DNA of 64,000 nucleotides from Actinomycetales bacterium (lineage in GTDB: Bacteria > Actinomycetota > Actinomycetes > Actinomycetales > Dermatophilaceae): assembly GCA_016710385.1 (NCBI GenBank), contig JADJVX010000026.1, forward strand, positions 1-64,000, written 5' to 3'. Under the pieces are notes generated by a model. The model saw only the letters and a program-made list of their open reading frames with translations, was not told where the DNA came from and made no database searches. Below are positions 8,119 to 16,772 of this stretch, one piece after another (the first letter of the stretch is position 1; every line of letters starts with the position of its first letter). The position numbers and the translations under genes are program-made.

Positions 8119-9432
8119 TCAGTCCGCGCGGTTGGTCACCCACACATGGTTGGTCACCGCGAGCGCCAGCACCAGACCGATCGCCAGGACGCTCACTCCC
8201 ATCGACAGGCCCAGGAAGGGCACGATGAGCACGCCCACCGAAGTGACCACGGCCGGGATCGACCCCCGCCAACCCTCTCGGTCGGCCAACGTGTGCAACC
8301 CCGCCAAGGTCAGCGCGTAGATCGCCACCGACACCGCCAGCACCAGCGCGACCGGCCGCACCCCGACCTCGGACTCGCCCTGAACCACGTCGACGGCCGC
8401 CGCGAGCCCCGCGCCCACGGCCGCCACCGAGCCGAAGATCGGCAGATGGCCATAGCCGAAGACCCACACCGTGTGCTGGCCCTCGATGAGATCGGCATGG
8501 TCACGCTTGAAGTAGAACCACCAGATGGAGAACACCATGAGCAACCCGCCGACGATGAGCGGCGCCATCGACCAGCCCACACCCGACGCACCGCCGGCCG
8601 ATCCGGCTGTCCCAACCGACCCAGCCGACCCAGCCGGCCCGAAGGTCACGTGGTGACCGGCTCCTCCCGAGGCCGGCCCGGCCCCGGCGTCGGCGGCGGA
8701 GGTCATCGCCCCCTGGATAGCCTGCACCGACGAGAGGATCACCTCGCCGAGCACGATGATCGTCAGTAGTGCGTAGCGCTCGGCCAGGTGGTGCGGATGG
8801 AACGGGGTGCGGCCGCCGAGCTTTTCCGCGACGACCGGCACGAGCAACTCGATGGCCACAGCCGCGAAGAAAGTCGGGATCCACCACGACTCCGGCAGCC
8901 AGAGCCGCCCCACCCACAGCAGTTGCGCGAAAAGGATCCCACCGGCATACCGGAGCGCGGTCTTGCGTCGTTCGGGGTGACCGGCCGCCGCCCGCAACCA
9001 CAACCCGATCATGCCCACGCGCATCACGGCATACCCGACCACGACGACGACCGACTGGCCGTCGTCGAAGATGTCCGGCACCCCGGCCGCGAGCGCCAGC
9101 GCGCCGGCCATGATGAGGAAGGTCAACAGCCGATAGGGCACGTCCTGGTTGTCGTAGGCCGACGCGAACCACGTGTAGTTGACCCACGCCCACCAAATGG
9201 CAAACCACGTCAAGGTGTAACCCTCGATGGCCGACCAGTGCCCGCCCGAGATCCCGTGGTGCAGCTGCGCCGCGTTACTCGCGATGGCGACGACGAAGAC
9301 GAGATCGAAGAACAGCTCCAGGGGGGTGGACACCCGCCCGTGTTCGTGCGGGTCCCGGGGGTGGGTGGGGAGCCGGAACGGGATGCGATTGACGACGGGC
9401 ACCGTCGGATTATGCCGTCCAGTCCCGGCCAA
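8119..9432 (-). CDS. Low-temperature-requirement protein A (LtrA) family membrane protein
   Basis: 437 residues with about 12 hydrophobic segments. Near the N-terminus the family signature TPLELFFDLVFVVAIASN appears, and SAYDNQDVPYRLLTF and ALLTIIVLGEVILSS follow, all typical of the LtrA family. The biochemical role of the family is not established; the name comes from a Listeria mutant. A low-complexity Gly/Ala/Ser stretch around residues 250-285 (GPAGSAGSVGTAGSAGG) sits between membrane blocks and is not usual for the family. The listed start is a TTG; an in-frame GTG about 10 codons later (VPVVNRIPF) is an equally possible start. Single leftward gene. Confidence 0.88.
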   Translation of the reverse strand: MAGTGRHNPTVPVVNRIPFRLPTHPRDPHEHGRVSTPLELFFDLVFVVAIASNAAQLHHGISGGHWSAIEGYTLTWFAIWWAWVNYTWFASAYDNQDVPYRLLTFLIMAGALALAAGVPDIFDDGQSVVVVVGYAVMRVGMIGLWLRAAAGHPERRKTALRYAGGILFAQLLWVGRLWLPESWWIPTFFAAVAIELLVPVVAEKLGGRTPFHPHHLAERYALLTIIVLGEVILSSVQAIQGAMTSAADAGAGPASGGAGHHVTFGPAGSAGSVGTAGSAGGASGVGWSMAPLIVGGLLMVFSIWWFYFKRDHADLIEGQHTVWVFGYGHLPIFGSVAAVGAGLAAAVDVVQGESEVGVRPVALVLAVSVAIYALTLAGLHTLADREGWRGSIPAVVTSVGVLIVPFLGLSMGVSVLAIGLVLALAVTNHVWVTNRAD

Positions 9433-9634
9433 GGGCGATCACGAGCACACCGAGAGGGCGGGACAACAGGGTCGTTAACTTAGTCGCACGTTTGAATTAT
9501 GCCTAGGCCCAGTCTCCTTGATTGCCGTGGATCAGCGACCCTAAACTCAGGTTCAGTCCACTTGAAGCGATTGTCCTCACGAACCAACCAGCGCCGCCCC
9601 TGTGCTGTGTGAAGGCCTCGATCCACGAGTGGGC
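9433..9634. other. Intergenic stretch without a recognisable gene
   Basis: About 200 bases of lower GC content between the LtrA gene start and the alcohol dehydrogenase terminator. It must hold the leftward LtrA promoter. Open frames here have no ribosome site, no conserved motif and composition unlike the neighbouring genes. I see nothing else in it. Confidence 0.5.
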
Positions 9635-9679
9635 GGGCGGCCCCTGCCGATGTCCCCCTCACAGTCGGCGGGGCCGCCC
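9635..9679 (-). terminator. Probable terminator of the alcohol dehydrogenase gene
   Basis: Left arm 9635-9650 (GGGCGGCCCCTGCCGA) and right arm 9665-9679 (TCGGCGGGGCCGCCC) pair over 15 bases with one bulged T and a 14-base loop. It lies 80 bases downstream of the leftward dehydrogenase stop. No clear T-run follows, as is common in high-GC actinobacteria. Confidence 0.55.
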
Positions 9680-9759
9680 ACCTCCCGCCCTCGGCGCCGG
9701 TCCCTCGCACTGCGCGCGCCGCAAGAGGCCCACGGTTCACCGGCCGAGGTCGACCACCG

Positions 9760-10779
9760 TCAGCCCCGCCCCGAGGCGCTGAGATCATCCATCGCCATGA
9801 GCGCCGCACCGGCCTGTTCAGGTGCGATGACCCGGCCGACCAGGGCCGCCGGGTCCAACCGGCCGGAAGCCACCAGGGCGAGCATCGCCGGGTAGTCACG
9901 CGACGGCATACCGTGCGATCCCAGCACCTCGAGCTCCCAGCCCACCACCCGACCCATCGGCACCCCGCGTTCGGCGGCGTCGCCGAGCAGCAACCCCACC
10001 TGGACGTGCCGCCCGCGCGGGCGCAGCCCGAGCACCGAGGCGCGCATCGTCGTGACCGAGCCGAAGGCGTCCACCGACACGTGGGCGCCACCCCCGGTGC
10101 GCTCCGCAACCGCCGCCGCGACCTCTCCCGGCTCGCCGCCGGCCACCGTCACCGCCCCGAGTCGCTCGGCCGCCGCCCGCGCCTGCGGCGACAGGTCTAC
10201 CCCGACGACCCGGGCGCCCAGCGCGACGCCGATCTGGACCGCGGACAGGCCCACCCCGCCGCAGCCGTGCACGGCCAGCCACTCACCCGCCGCCAGTCGG
10301 CCGACCGCGACGACCGCCCGGTATGCCGTGGCGAAGCGGCACCCCAGCGCGGCTGCCGCGACCGCGCCGACGCGCTCGGGCAGGGCGACGACATTGGCAT
10401 CGGCTGCGTGCACCGCGACCAACTCCGCGAACGACCCCCACCCGGTGAATCCTGGTTGGGTCTGCCGCGGGCAGACGTGCGTGTCGCCGGCCCGGCATAC
10501 CTCGCACTGCCCGCAGCCACACGCGAAGGGAACCGTCACCCGGTCACCGACCCGCCACCGCGTCACCCCGGCGCCGACCGCGGCGATGGTGCCGGCGAAC
10601 TCGTGCCCGGGCACCATCGGCAGCGGCACGGGGTCGTGCCCCCGCCAGGCGTGCCAGTCCGACCGGCAGACCCCGGTCGCCTCGACCCGGACGAGCACGC
10701 CACCGTCGGGGCAGCGCGGGTCGGGCAGCTCACCGAGCGTCGGTGCGACCCCGTATGCCGGGTAACTCACCGCCCGCAT
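9760..10779 (-). CDS. Zinc-dependent alcohol dehydrogenase family protein
   Basis: 339-residue medium-chain dehydrogenase/reductase. ATG 10779 is chosen because MRAVSYPAYG is the usual family start and a GGGAGG ribosome site lies just upstream; longer frames lack both. The catalytic zinc ligands are in GVCRSDWHAW and PGHEFAG, the four structural cysteines in CGCGQCEVCRAGDTHVC, and the nucleotide-binding turn is GCGGVGLSAVQ. It oxidises an alcohol or reduces an aldehyde with NAD(P); the substrate cannot be read from the sequence. Leftward and separate from the polysaccharide operon, whose last gene ends 82 bases upstream. Confidence 0.9.
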   Translation of the reverse strand: MRAVSYPAYGVAPTLGELPDPRCPDGGVLVRVEATGVCRSDWHAWRGHDPVPLPMVPGHEFAGTIAAVGAGVTRWRVGDRVTVPFACGCGQCEVCRAGDTHVCPRQTQPGFTGWGSFAELVAVHAADANVVALPERVGAVAAAALGCRFATAYRAVVAVGRLAAGEWLAVHGCGGVGLSAVQIGVALGARVVGVDLSPQARAAAERLGAVTVAGGEPGEVAAAVAERTGGGAHVSVDAFGSVTTMRASVLGLRPRGRHVQVGLLLGDAAERGVPMGRVVGWELEVLGSHGMPSRDYPAMLALVASGRLDPAALVGRVIAPEQAGAALMAMDDLSASGRG

Positions 10780-10861
10780 TGGCCCTCCCCCCCGCCCGGG
10801 AGCGTCACCGTGGTGTCCGGTCCGACCGCCATGGGCCGCAGCGTAGTGCGACCTGCTGACA

Positions 10862-11965
10862 TCACGGCGAGGGGTACTCGTTGGTGCCCGGCTGCCCGGC
10901 GGTGATGTCCACCGCGGGGCCACCGCCGAGGGGGATCCGGAAGATCTGGAACCGCGACCCGCCCGGAGGAATGCGGTGGGTGAACACCGCCGTCCCGTCG
11001 ACTGTGAACTCGGGGCGGCTGGTCACGCCCTCGTCGCCGACCAGCCGCCGGGGGGTCCCTCGGGCGGCCAGTTCAGCCGAGCCGAGCCAGCGGATGTCCC
11101 ACACCCCCGGCAGCCCCAGGGTGAGTTGGGTCAACCAGGCCAGTCGCCTGCCGTCGGGAGACCACATGGGGTCGTGATCGCGCCAGCCGTCCTCGGTGAG
11201 TCGGGTGGCCGCGCCGCCTCCGACCGCCACCTGGTAGATCTCGTAGTCCGGCTCGGTGCACACCGCCCGCGGGCAGCCGACGAAGACGATGCTCTTGCCG
11301 TCGGGATGGAACGCCGGGTCGAGATTGGTGCCCGGCCGGTCGGTCACCGCGACTGGCCGTTGGCCGAGGCGGTCGGTGACGTGGATCTGCGGGCTGAGCC
11401 GACTGCCCCCGAACATCACGAGCGATGATCCATCGGGGGACCACTCGGCGTGCCCCTGCAACACCCAGCCGTCCAGGCCCACCGGCCGCAGCTGCACCAG
11501 CCCAGAACCGTCGGTGCCGACCGCCCACAGCGAGGCCTGTGCGGCGTCGGTGTCGTGGACGCCGCGCGGGGTCCGGTTGAACAGGATCGTCCGCCGGTCC
11601 GGTGAGAGCCGCGGCGACCACGAGTCGTATGCCGGGTCGCCAGTGAGACGAGTGACCTCCCGCCCGTCGTGGCCCATGGTGTAAAGCTCGAAGCCACCGC
11701 TGCGATCGGAGTCGAAAGCCAGCCGGTCGACCGGAAGGGCCGGCCCGTGCGGCAAGGCAGTGGGGGCGGTCCACGTCGCCGGCACCGACGGTGCCTGCGC
11801 CGAGAGCAGGCGGATCACGACGGCCAGGCCGGTGATCATGACGACGACCGCCAGGGCGGCTGCCGCGATGAGCCACCATCGCGCGCGCCCGCGCCGACGC
11901 ATCGGCGGCACCCGGACGGGCGGGAGCTCATGCGGCTGCGCAGGGGGCCACGCCGGCCGGCTCAT
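10862..11965 (-). CDS. Membrane-anchored TolB/PD40-type beta-propeller protein
   Basis: 367 residues. A cytoplasmic Pro/Arg-rich N-terminus (residues 1-29) is followed by one membrane segment (WWLIAAAALAVVVMITGLAV), so the rest lies outside. The outer part holds five or so PD40 repeats of the form SPDG (SPRLSPDRRTILF, AEWSPDGSSLVMF, AFHPDGKSIVFVG, MWSPDGRRLAWL), forming a TolB-like propeller. It is the last gene of the leftward polysaccharide operon, 4 bases after the glycosyltransferase. The giant polymerase gene in the same operon carries a similar propeller, so both may bind the polymer or cell-wall parts during export (inference). Confidence 0.8.
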   Translation of the reverse strand: MSRPAWPPAQPHELPPVRVPPMRRRGRARWWLIAAAALAVVVMITGLAVVIRLLSAQAPSVPATWTAPTALPHGPALPVDRLAFDSDRSGGFELYTMGHDGREVTRLTGDPAYDSWSPRLSPDRRTILFNRTPRGVHDTDAAQASLWAVGTDGSGLVQLRPVGLDGWVLQGHAEWSPDGSSLVMFGGSRLSPQIHVTDRLGQRPVAVTDRPGTNLDPAFHPDGKSIVFVGCPRAVCTEPDYEIYQVAVGGGAATRLTEDGWRDHDPMWSPDGRRLAWLTQLTLGLPGVWDIRWLGSAELAARGTPRRLVGDEGVTSRPEFTVDGTAVFTHRIPPGGSRFQIFRIPLGGGPAVDITAGQPGTNEYPSP

Positions 11966-11969
11966 GGGG

Positions 11970-13112
11970 TCACCGTAACGTCGTCACGCGGCTGGGGGCC
12001 AGGACCTGCCCCCACGCCCGGGTCACCCCGGCGACGTCGTATGCCGCCGCCCTGGCGAATCCCGCGGTCCGCAGCCGGTCGCGCAGCGGGGCATCGAGCA
12101 GGACCCGGCGCATCCCTTCGGCGAGCGCCGCCGTGTCGTGCGGGTCGACGAGCAGGGCGGCGTCACGGCATACCTCGGGAATGGCCGTGACATCCGAGGC
12201 GAGCACGGGGGTGCCCCTGGCCATCGCTTCCAGCGGAGGCAGCCCGAAGCCCTCGAAAACCGAGGGGTAGACCAACGCTTCGGCGTCGCGCAGCAGCACC
12301 TCGCGCTCGGCGTCGTCGACCCGGTCGAGGAAGATCACCGCGCCGGGCGGGGCATCGCGGGCCGCCTCCCGCTCGGCAGTGCCGGCGAACCAGGCCCGGC
12401 CGGCGACGACGAAGGCGTATCCGGCGAGCTCGGGCTCCCGGCGGCGCAGGTCCAGGAATGCCTCGATCGCGCGGGGGACGTTCTTGCGTGGGTGCAGATT
12501 GCCCAGATAGAGCAGGTAGCGGGACGGCACTCCCCGACCGGCCAGGGCCGCGCGGGCTGCCGGGTCGGGCGGGGTGGGCGCATCGACGACGAGGGGCAGG
12601 ACCTGGACGCTGCCCGTTGCCAGCCGGTAGGTCTGCTCCAGGTCGGTGCGGCAGAAGTCGCTGATCGTGAGGACCTGGGCGGCCCGCCGGACCTGGCTTC
12701 CGACGAGCAGCCGCAACCGCCAGCGATCGGCCGCCGGGTAACCGCCCGGGTCGTGGATGAACGAGAGATCGGTGACCAGCAGGGCGACCGGCGCCGGCGA
12801 CCACACCGGGGCGTGCGTCAGGCAGACGACCAGATCGGGTCGGCGCCGTTCTTGGGTCAGCCGGCGGAGCCAGGCCGGCAGGTCGAGCGCGAAATGCCGG
12901 GGACCGGACCGGCGCTCGATGGCCGTCACGCGCAGATCAGCGCCCGCCATGGCGCGGCACTCAGTCGGCAGCTGGGCGCCGGCCGAGGTGAGCACCTCGA
13001 CGGCATCCGACTCGTGGACCGCACCGGCCAGGCCACGCAACAGGCTCCGCACGAGCGTCTCATCGCCGCCTCGGTGCGATCCCAAGGCGGTCGCATCGAT
13101 GGCGACTCGCAT
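11970..13112 (-). CDS. Glycosyltransferase family 4 (GT-B fold)
   Basis: 380 residues. ATG 13112 gives MRVAIDATALGSHRGGDETL, the usual start for this mannosyl/rhamnosyl transferase group. The GT4 donor-binding half is clear: YLLYLGNLHPRKNVPRAIEA near residue 200, then FEGFGLPPLEAMARGTPVLA near 295 with the EGFG-x6-E motif, and an AALLVDPHD segment. It transfers a sugar from a nucleotide donor to the growing repeat unit at the inner face of the membrane. It starts 4 bases after the acetyltransferase stop. Confidence 0.88.
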   Translation of the reverse strand: MRVAIDATALGSHRGGDETLVRSLLRGLAGAVHESDAVEVLTSAGAQLPTECRAMAGADLRVTAIERRSGPRHFALDLPAWLRRLTQERRRPDLVVCLTHAPVWSPAPVALLVTDLSFIHDPGGYPAADRWRLRLLVGSQVRRAAQVLTISDFCRTDLEQTYRLATGSVQVLPLVVDAPTPPDPAARAALAGRGVPSRYLLYLGNLHPRKNVPRAIEAFLDLRRREPELAGYAFVVAGRAWFAGTAEREAARDAPPGAVIFLDRVDDAEREVLLRDAEALVYPSVFEGFGLPPLEAMARGTPVLASDVTAIPEVCRDAALLVDPHDTAALAEGMRRVLLDAPLRDRLRTAGFARAAAYDVAGVTRAWGQVLAPSRVTTLR

Positions 13113-13116
13113 CGGA

Positions 13117-13800
13117 TCAGCTCGCCGCCCGCAACCGCTCGGTCGCGTCGTCGGACAACGGGGCCTCGGATGCCTCACCGAGCACTTGCGCGCGTGGCCG
13201 GATCTGCGCTTCTCCTGCGCCGCGCGGGCCGAGGACGACCATGTCGGCGGGGACGTCCCGCTTGAGCAAGGCCGCCGCCCCAACGAGAGAGCGGTCGCCG
13301 ATGTGCACCGGCCCGAGCACCTTGCAGCCGTCCATGAACCACGTGTCGTCGCCGATGACCGCGTGTCCGGGTTTGCCGCCCTGGCCGCTGCCGCCGATGC
13401 GGACCAAGCCCATGATGTGGCAGCGCTCCCCGATGACGACATCCCCGGCGACCCCGACACCGACCGGATGGGGCATGACGCATCCGGCACCGACGACCGC
13501 ACCGGGGGCCAGGTCGGCCCCGAAGAGCACCAGGTTGGCGAAGTAGACCAGACGCGCCAGGGGGTTGCCGTGATCGTGCAGCGCGTTGCCGACGCGCCAC
13601 AACACAACCGACCAGAAGCCGGGTAGGCCCAGCACGTCGAGGACCCCAGCGGCCCCGGTGTGGACATTGCCCTTGACGTGGGCCAGCTCCCGGGCATCGG
13701 CGACCAGCGCCCGGAGCACGGGCGGGTTGCTCGGACGAGAGTTCGCCGGCCCGCTATCGGCGCTCGGGCGGCGTCCGCCCGCGGCGCGACTGGCGGTCAT
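13117..13800 (-). CDS. Hexapeptide-repeat acetyltransferase (serine-acetyltransferase-like)
   Basis: 227 residues from ATG 13800, whose ATGA overlaps the stop of the RGP-type gene. The C-terminal half is a left-handed beta helix with hexapeptide turns (PGAVVGAGCVMPHPVGVGV, GDVVIGERCHIMGLVRIGG, HAVIGDDTWFMDGCKVLG, VHIGDRSLVGAAALLKRDVP). The first half is helical, like CysE/SerB-type acetyltransferases found in polysaccharide clusters. It probably O-acetylates a sugar of the polymer rather than making O-acetylserine, judging from its operon (inference). The first 30 residues are low complexity. Confidence 0.8.
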   Translation of the reverse strand: MTASRAAGGRRPSADSGPANSRPSNPPVLRALVADARELAHVKGNVHTGAAGVLDVLGLPGFWSVVLWRVGNALHDHGNPLARLVYFANLVLFGADLAPGAVVGAGCVMPHPVGVGVAGDVVIGERCHIMGLVRIGGSGQGGKPGHAVIGDDTWFMDGCKVLGPVHIGDRSLVGAAALLKRDVPADMVVLGPRGAGEAQIRPRAQVLGEASEAPLSDDATERLRAAS

Positions 13801-14903
13801 TGGACGGCCTCTGACCAGCGCGACATCCACGACCCGAGTTCGGTGAAGACCGCCCGGTAGTGGGTCGGAAGCGTCGAGACCGCGAGCGCCCGGTGCAGCT
13901 CTTCGACGAGGTGAGCGAACATCGGGGCGTACTCCCCCGGGGTCACCTCGGTCAGGGCGGTTTCCACCAGGTCATAGAAGGGCACCGACAACAGGTGCAT
14001 CCACTGCTCGAGGACAACGACCCGCTCCAACCGGGTCTGTTTGGTGTGGCCGACGACCGGGCCGCCGTAGGACAGCAGGTCACCGCGCAGGTCCATCAGC
14101 CGCTTGACGACATAGCCACCCCAGATGTCGTCGTGCCGGCTCAACGGCCAGTTGCCGACGGTGACATCGGGCAGGAAGTAATAGGCCGGGGTGAGCTCGC
14201 GGACGAACGCCGTGTTCATCCCGCAGATCGGGATGTGACCGAGGGCCACTCGGTTCGGTCCGGCGGGCACCCCCGGATCACCCGGCTCACCGGCATACAA
14301 CTTGTCGATGCCGTTGAGGTCAAGGATGCCGTCCCACAGCCCGAGGTTGAGGGCGACGTCGCCGTCGACCGTGGTCGCTTCGGTGACGGCGAGTGCGGGG
14401 GTGCGCCATTCGTAGGGGTAGCCACGGGCGTAGACCGGGTCGCCGGCGGGGAAGGTCTGCTCGATGGGGTTGACCCAGCCGCCGGCGACCTGGGGACGCA
14501 CGGCGGGGGCGTCGGCCTGCTTGCCGAGCGCGGCGAGGTGGGTGTCGAGCCAGCCGGGGCGGGTCTGGCAGTCATAGTCGAGGGCGACGATGACGTCGAA
14601 ACCCTCCTTCCAGGCGACGTAGTGGCCGATGTTGCGACTGGCCGCGCTCTTGTGCGGCATCGCGGCATAGTGCCGCCCGGCATACGCCTGCTGTGCGGCG
14701 TAGTCGAGGTAGTAGACGTTCGGGCGCGGGGACGGCGCCAGCCGGCCGTCGCTGTCGTCGCTGACGATGATGGGGATGTGCGCCGGGATGGCGTCGAAGA
14801 GCTCCCACGGCGGGTCGTTGGGGATAGGGACGACGACGCAGACCGACGGGGCACCGCCAGAGGTGTCCTGGTCGGCGGGGCTCGGGAGGGTCAGGGCAGA
14901 CAT
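13797..14903 (-). CDS. RGP / UDP-arabinopyranose mutase family protein
   Basis: 368 residues with the landmark blocks of the plant reversibly glycosylated polypeptides (PF03214): YARGYPYEWRTPALAVTEAT then GDVALNLGLWDG, PICGMNTAFVRELTPAYYF, and RHDDIWGGYVVKRLMD followed by GPVVGHTKQT. The plant proteins interconvert UDP-arabinopyranose and UDP-arabinofuranose and self-glycosylate at an arginine. The acidic metal motif reads ALDYDC here instead of the plant DDD, and a second acidic run SDDSD lies near residue 50. In this operon it most likely supplies a furanose sugar nucleotide or acts as an unusual glycosyltransferase; which one cannot be decided from sequence. Confidence 0.78.
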   Translation of the reverse strand: MSALTLPSPADQDTSGGAPSVCVVVPIPNDPPWELFDAIPAHIPIIVSDDSDGRLAPSPRPNVYYLDYAAQQAYAGRHYAAMPHKSAASRNIGHYVAWKEGFDVIVALDYDCQTRPGWLDTHLAALGKQADAPAVRPQVAGGWVNPIEQTFPAGDPVYARGYPYEWRTPALAVTEATTVDGDVALNLGLWDGILDLNGIDKLYAGEPGDPGVPAGPNRVALGHIPICGMNTAFVRELTPAYYFLPDVTVGNWPLSRHDDIWGGYVVKRLMDLRGDLLSYGGPVVGHTKQTRLERVVVLEQWMHLLSVPFYDLVETALTEVTPGEYAPMFAHLVEELHRALAVSTLPTHYRAVFTELGSWMSRWSEAVQ

Positions 14904-14914
14904 GTCGGGTCCCT

Positions 14915-15853
14915 TCAGGCGACCGCGGAGACGCGGACCAGGTCGGCGAATTCGGTGTGCAAGTACTCGGCCAGCGCCTGGCGCCAGGGGCGCATGGTGT
15001 TCATCCCCTGCAGGTCCAGGACCATGTTGCGCATGATCTCCGAAGGCGGGCGCACCGACGGGAACTCGTCGGCGAAGTGCTCCGAGGTGACCGGCACCAG
15101 CTCGATGTCGTGCCGGCCGAGGATCCGCAGGATCTCCGCCGCGACGTCGTAACGGCTGCCCTCGCCGCCACAGGCCATGTGGTAGAGCCCGGTCATGCCC
15201 GAGCCGATCAACCCGAGCAGGCAGCGGGAGAAGTCCGGCGCGTAGGTCGGGGTGCCGAGCTTGTCGGTCACCGCGAAGACCTGGGTGGCGCCGCCCCTGA
15301 TCTGGTCGACGATGCGGGAGACGAACTTGTGGTCCTTCTTGGCGCCACCGCCGACCATCCAGCCGGCTCGGATGACGTAGTGCTGCGGCACCAACCGCTC
15401 GACGAGGATCTCGCCCTCGTGTTTGGAGTCGCCGTAGACGTTGAGCGGGTTGGGCCGGTCGAACTCGGTGTAGGCCCCGGTCTTGGTCCCGTCAAACACC
15501 CCGGCCGTGCTGATGTAGGTCATCGGGCAGCCGTGGGCCCGGGCCGCCAACGCGACATATTTCGTGCCGATGGTGTTGGTGAGGTAGCCATGGTCGGGGT
15601 CGGCGTCGCAGACCTCCAGCGAGGTCTCGGCCGCCAGATGCAGGACCAGGTCGGGGTCGACAGTCTGGAAGGCTGCGGCCACCTCGGCACGGTCGCGGAC
15701 GTCGAGGTGACCGAGGGCGGGTCCGAAGGCGCCCCACGGGTGGGCATCCCGCAGGTCGATGTCGGTGGCGACCACCTGGTGGCCGGCCCGGACGAAGGCG
15801 GGGATGAGGGCGCTGCCGAGCATCCCGGCAGCCCCGGTGACGAGGATGAGCAT
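14915..15853 (-). CDS. NAD(P)-dependent sugar-nucleotide reductase (RmlD-like SDR)
   Basis: 312 residues. Start ATG 15853 gives MLILVTGAAGMLGSALIPAF with the GxxGxxG nucleotide motif; the longer frame upstream lies inside the methyltransferase gene. Other family features are HLAAETSLEVCDADP, ISTAGVFDG and the catalytic YGDSK. The pattern is closest to dTDP-4-dehydrorhamnose reductases (last step of dTDP-rhamnose synthesis), but a different 4-keto sugar is possible. No rmlA, B or C lies in the window. It starts one base before the end of the upstream methyltransferase gene's stop region, so the two are coupled. Confidence 0.8.
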   Translation of the reverse strand: MLILVTGAAGMLGSALIPAFVRAGHQVVATDIDLRDAHPWGAFGPALGHLDVRDRAEVAAAFQTVDPDLVLHLAAETSLEVCDADPDHGYLTNTIGTKYVALAARAHGCPMTYISTAGVFDGTKTGAYTEFDRPNPLNVYGDSKHEGEILVERLVPQHYVIRAGWMVGGGAKKDHKFVSRIVDQIRGGATQVFAVTDKLGTPTYAPDFSRCLLGLIGSGMTGLYHMACGGEGSRYDVAAEILRILGRHDIELVPVTSEHFADEFPSVRPPSEIMRNMVLDLQGMNTMRPWRQALAEYLHTEFADLVRVSAVA

Positions 15854-15854
15854 G

Positions 15855-16772
15855 TCAAGCACCTTTCGTGGGGAGAGCGAGGGTGACGACGGCAAGGCGG
15901 CAGACCCGGCGAGCTGCGGGGATGCGGCGCAGCAGCATCCGGTCGATGGACTCGAGGCGGTGCCACATCGGATCAGTGAGCTCGACGAAGTTCTGCAGCC
16001 GACACAGCACCTGATAGGGGGTCCACTCCACCCGGGCGAACCAGCGGCGCATCGTCGCGAAATCGTCCGCGCCGAGCGAGCGCTCGTCCGGGCTGTGGGT
16101 GTGCATGGGAAAGCGGCGAGTCACCAGCCGCGAGTTGCGGACCCGCCGGGTCCACTCCGGCAAGAAGAGCACGGGCTCGCAGAAGACTGCGACCGCGCCC
16201 GGCCGCAGCAGGCGCCCGAGGTTGGCCAGGGCCAGGTCACGGTCAAAGTGGTGGACCACGTTGTTGCCGATGATCGCGTCGAATCCCCCTGCGGCCAGCC
16301 CGTGTTCGGCCGGGTCGAAGCTCTCGACGGGCGAGTGCACGAGGCTGACGCGGTCGGCGACGCCGTTGACCTGCGCCCGGCGTTCGGCCACCGCCAGGAT
16401 GCCCGAGGACACGTCGATGCCGACCACCTCGGCCCCCTGCAGGGCCAGCCAGACCGCCAGCGACCCGCCGCCGACCCCGACTTCGAGGATGCGCCGCCCG
16501 GCCAGCGGACCGAGCCGCTGCACGGCGTCGGTGAGGAAGTCGACGTGTTCGCGGTTGGCGAAGGGGATCTGGTCTGGCGAGACGAGATAGTCCTCGTCGC
16601 ACCATTGGGCCAGCAGCGTCCGCGCCATCTCGTCGTAGGTCTGGGCCTCGTGGTCGTGCCGTTCGTCGAGGGTGAGCACGCCATGGGCATGCTCGTGACC
16701 GTGGGCATGCTCGGGCCGGTGCGGGTCGAGCCCGTGCGGGTGGCCCGGCGAGGACGAGGACAGGTCAGGCAT
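15855..16772 (-). CDS. SAM-dependent methyltransferase with His-rich N-terminus
   Basis: 305 residues from ATG 16772, which overlaps the end of the upstream glycosyltransferase gene by 8 bases. Class I methyltransferase motifs are clear: ILEVGVGGGSLAVWLALQGA (motif I, about residue 95), VVGIDVSSG, and IIGNNVVHHFDRD. It most likely O-methylates a sugar of the repeat unit. Unusually, residues 10-45 are very rich in His with acidic residues (PHRPEHAHGHEHAHG, then DERHDHEAQTYDE), which suggests metal binding. Longer upstream frames belong to the overlapping gene. Confidence 0.82.
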   Translation of the reverse strand: MPDLSSSSPGHPHGLDPHRPEHAHGHEHAHGVLTLDERHDHEAQTYDEMARTLLAQWCDEDYLVSPDQIPFANREHVDFLTDAVQRLGPLAGRRILEVGVGGGSLAVWLALQGAEVVGIDVSSGILAVAERRAQVNGVADRVSLVHSPVESFDPAEHGLAAGGFDAIIGNNVVHHFDRDLALANLGRLLRPGAVAVFCEPVLFLPEWTRRVRNSRLVTRRFPMHTHSPDERSLGADDFATMRRWFARVEWTPYQVLCRLQNFVELTDPMWHRLESIDRMLLRRIPAARRVCRLAVVTLALPTKGA

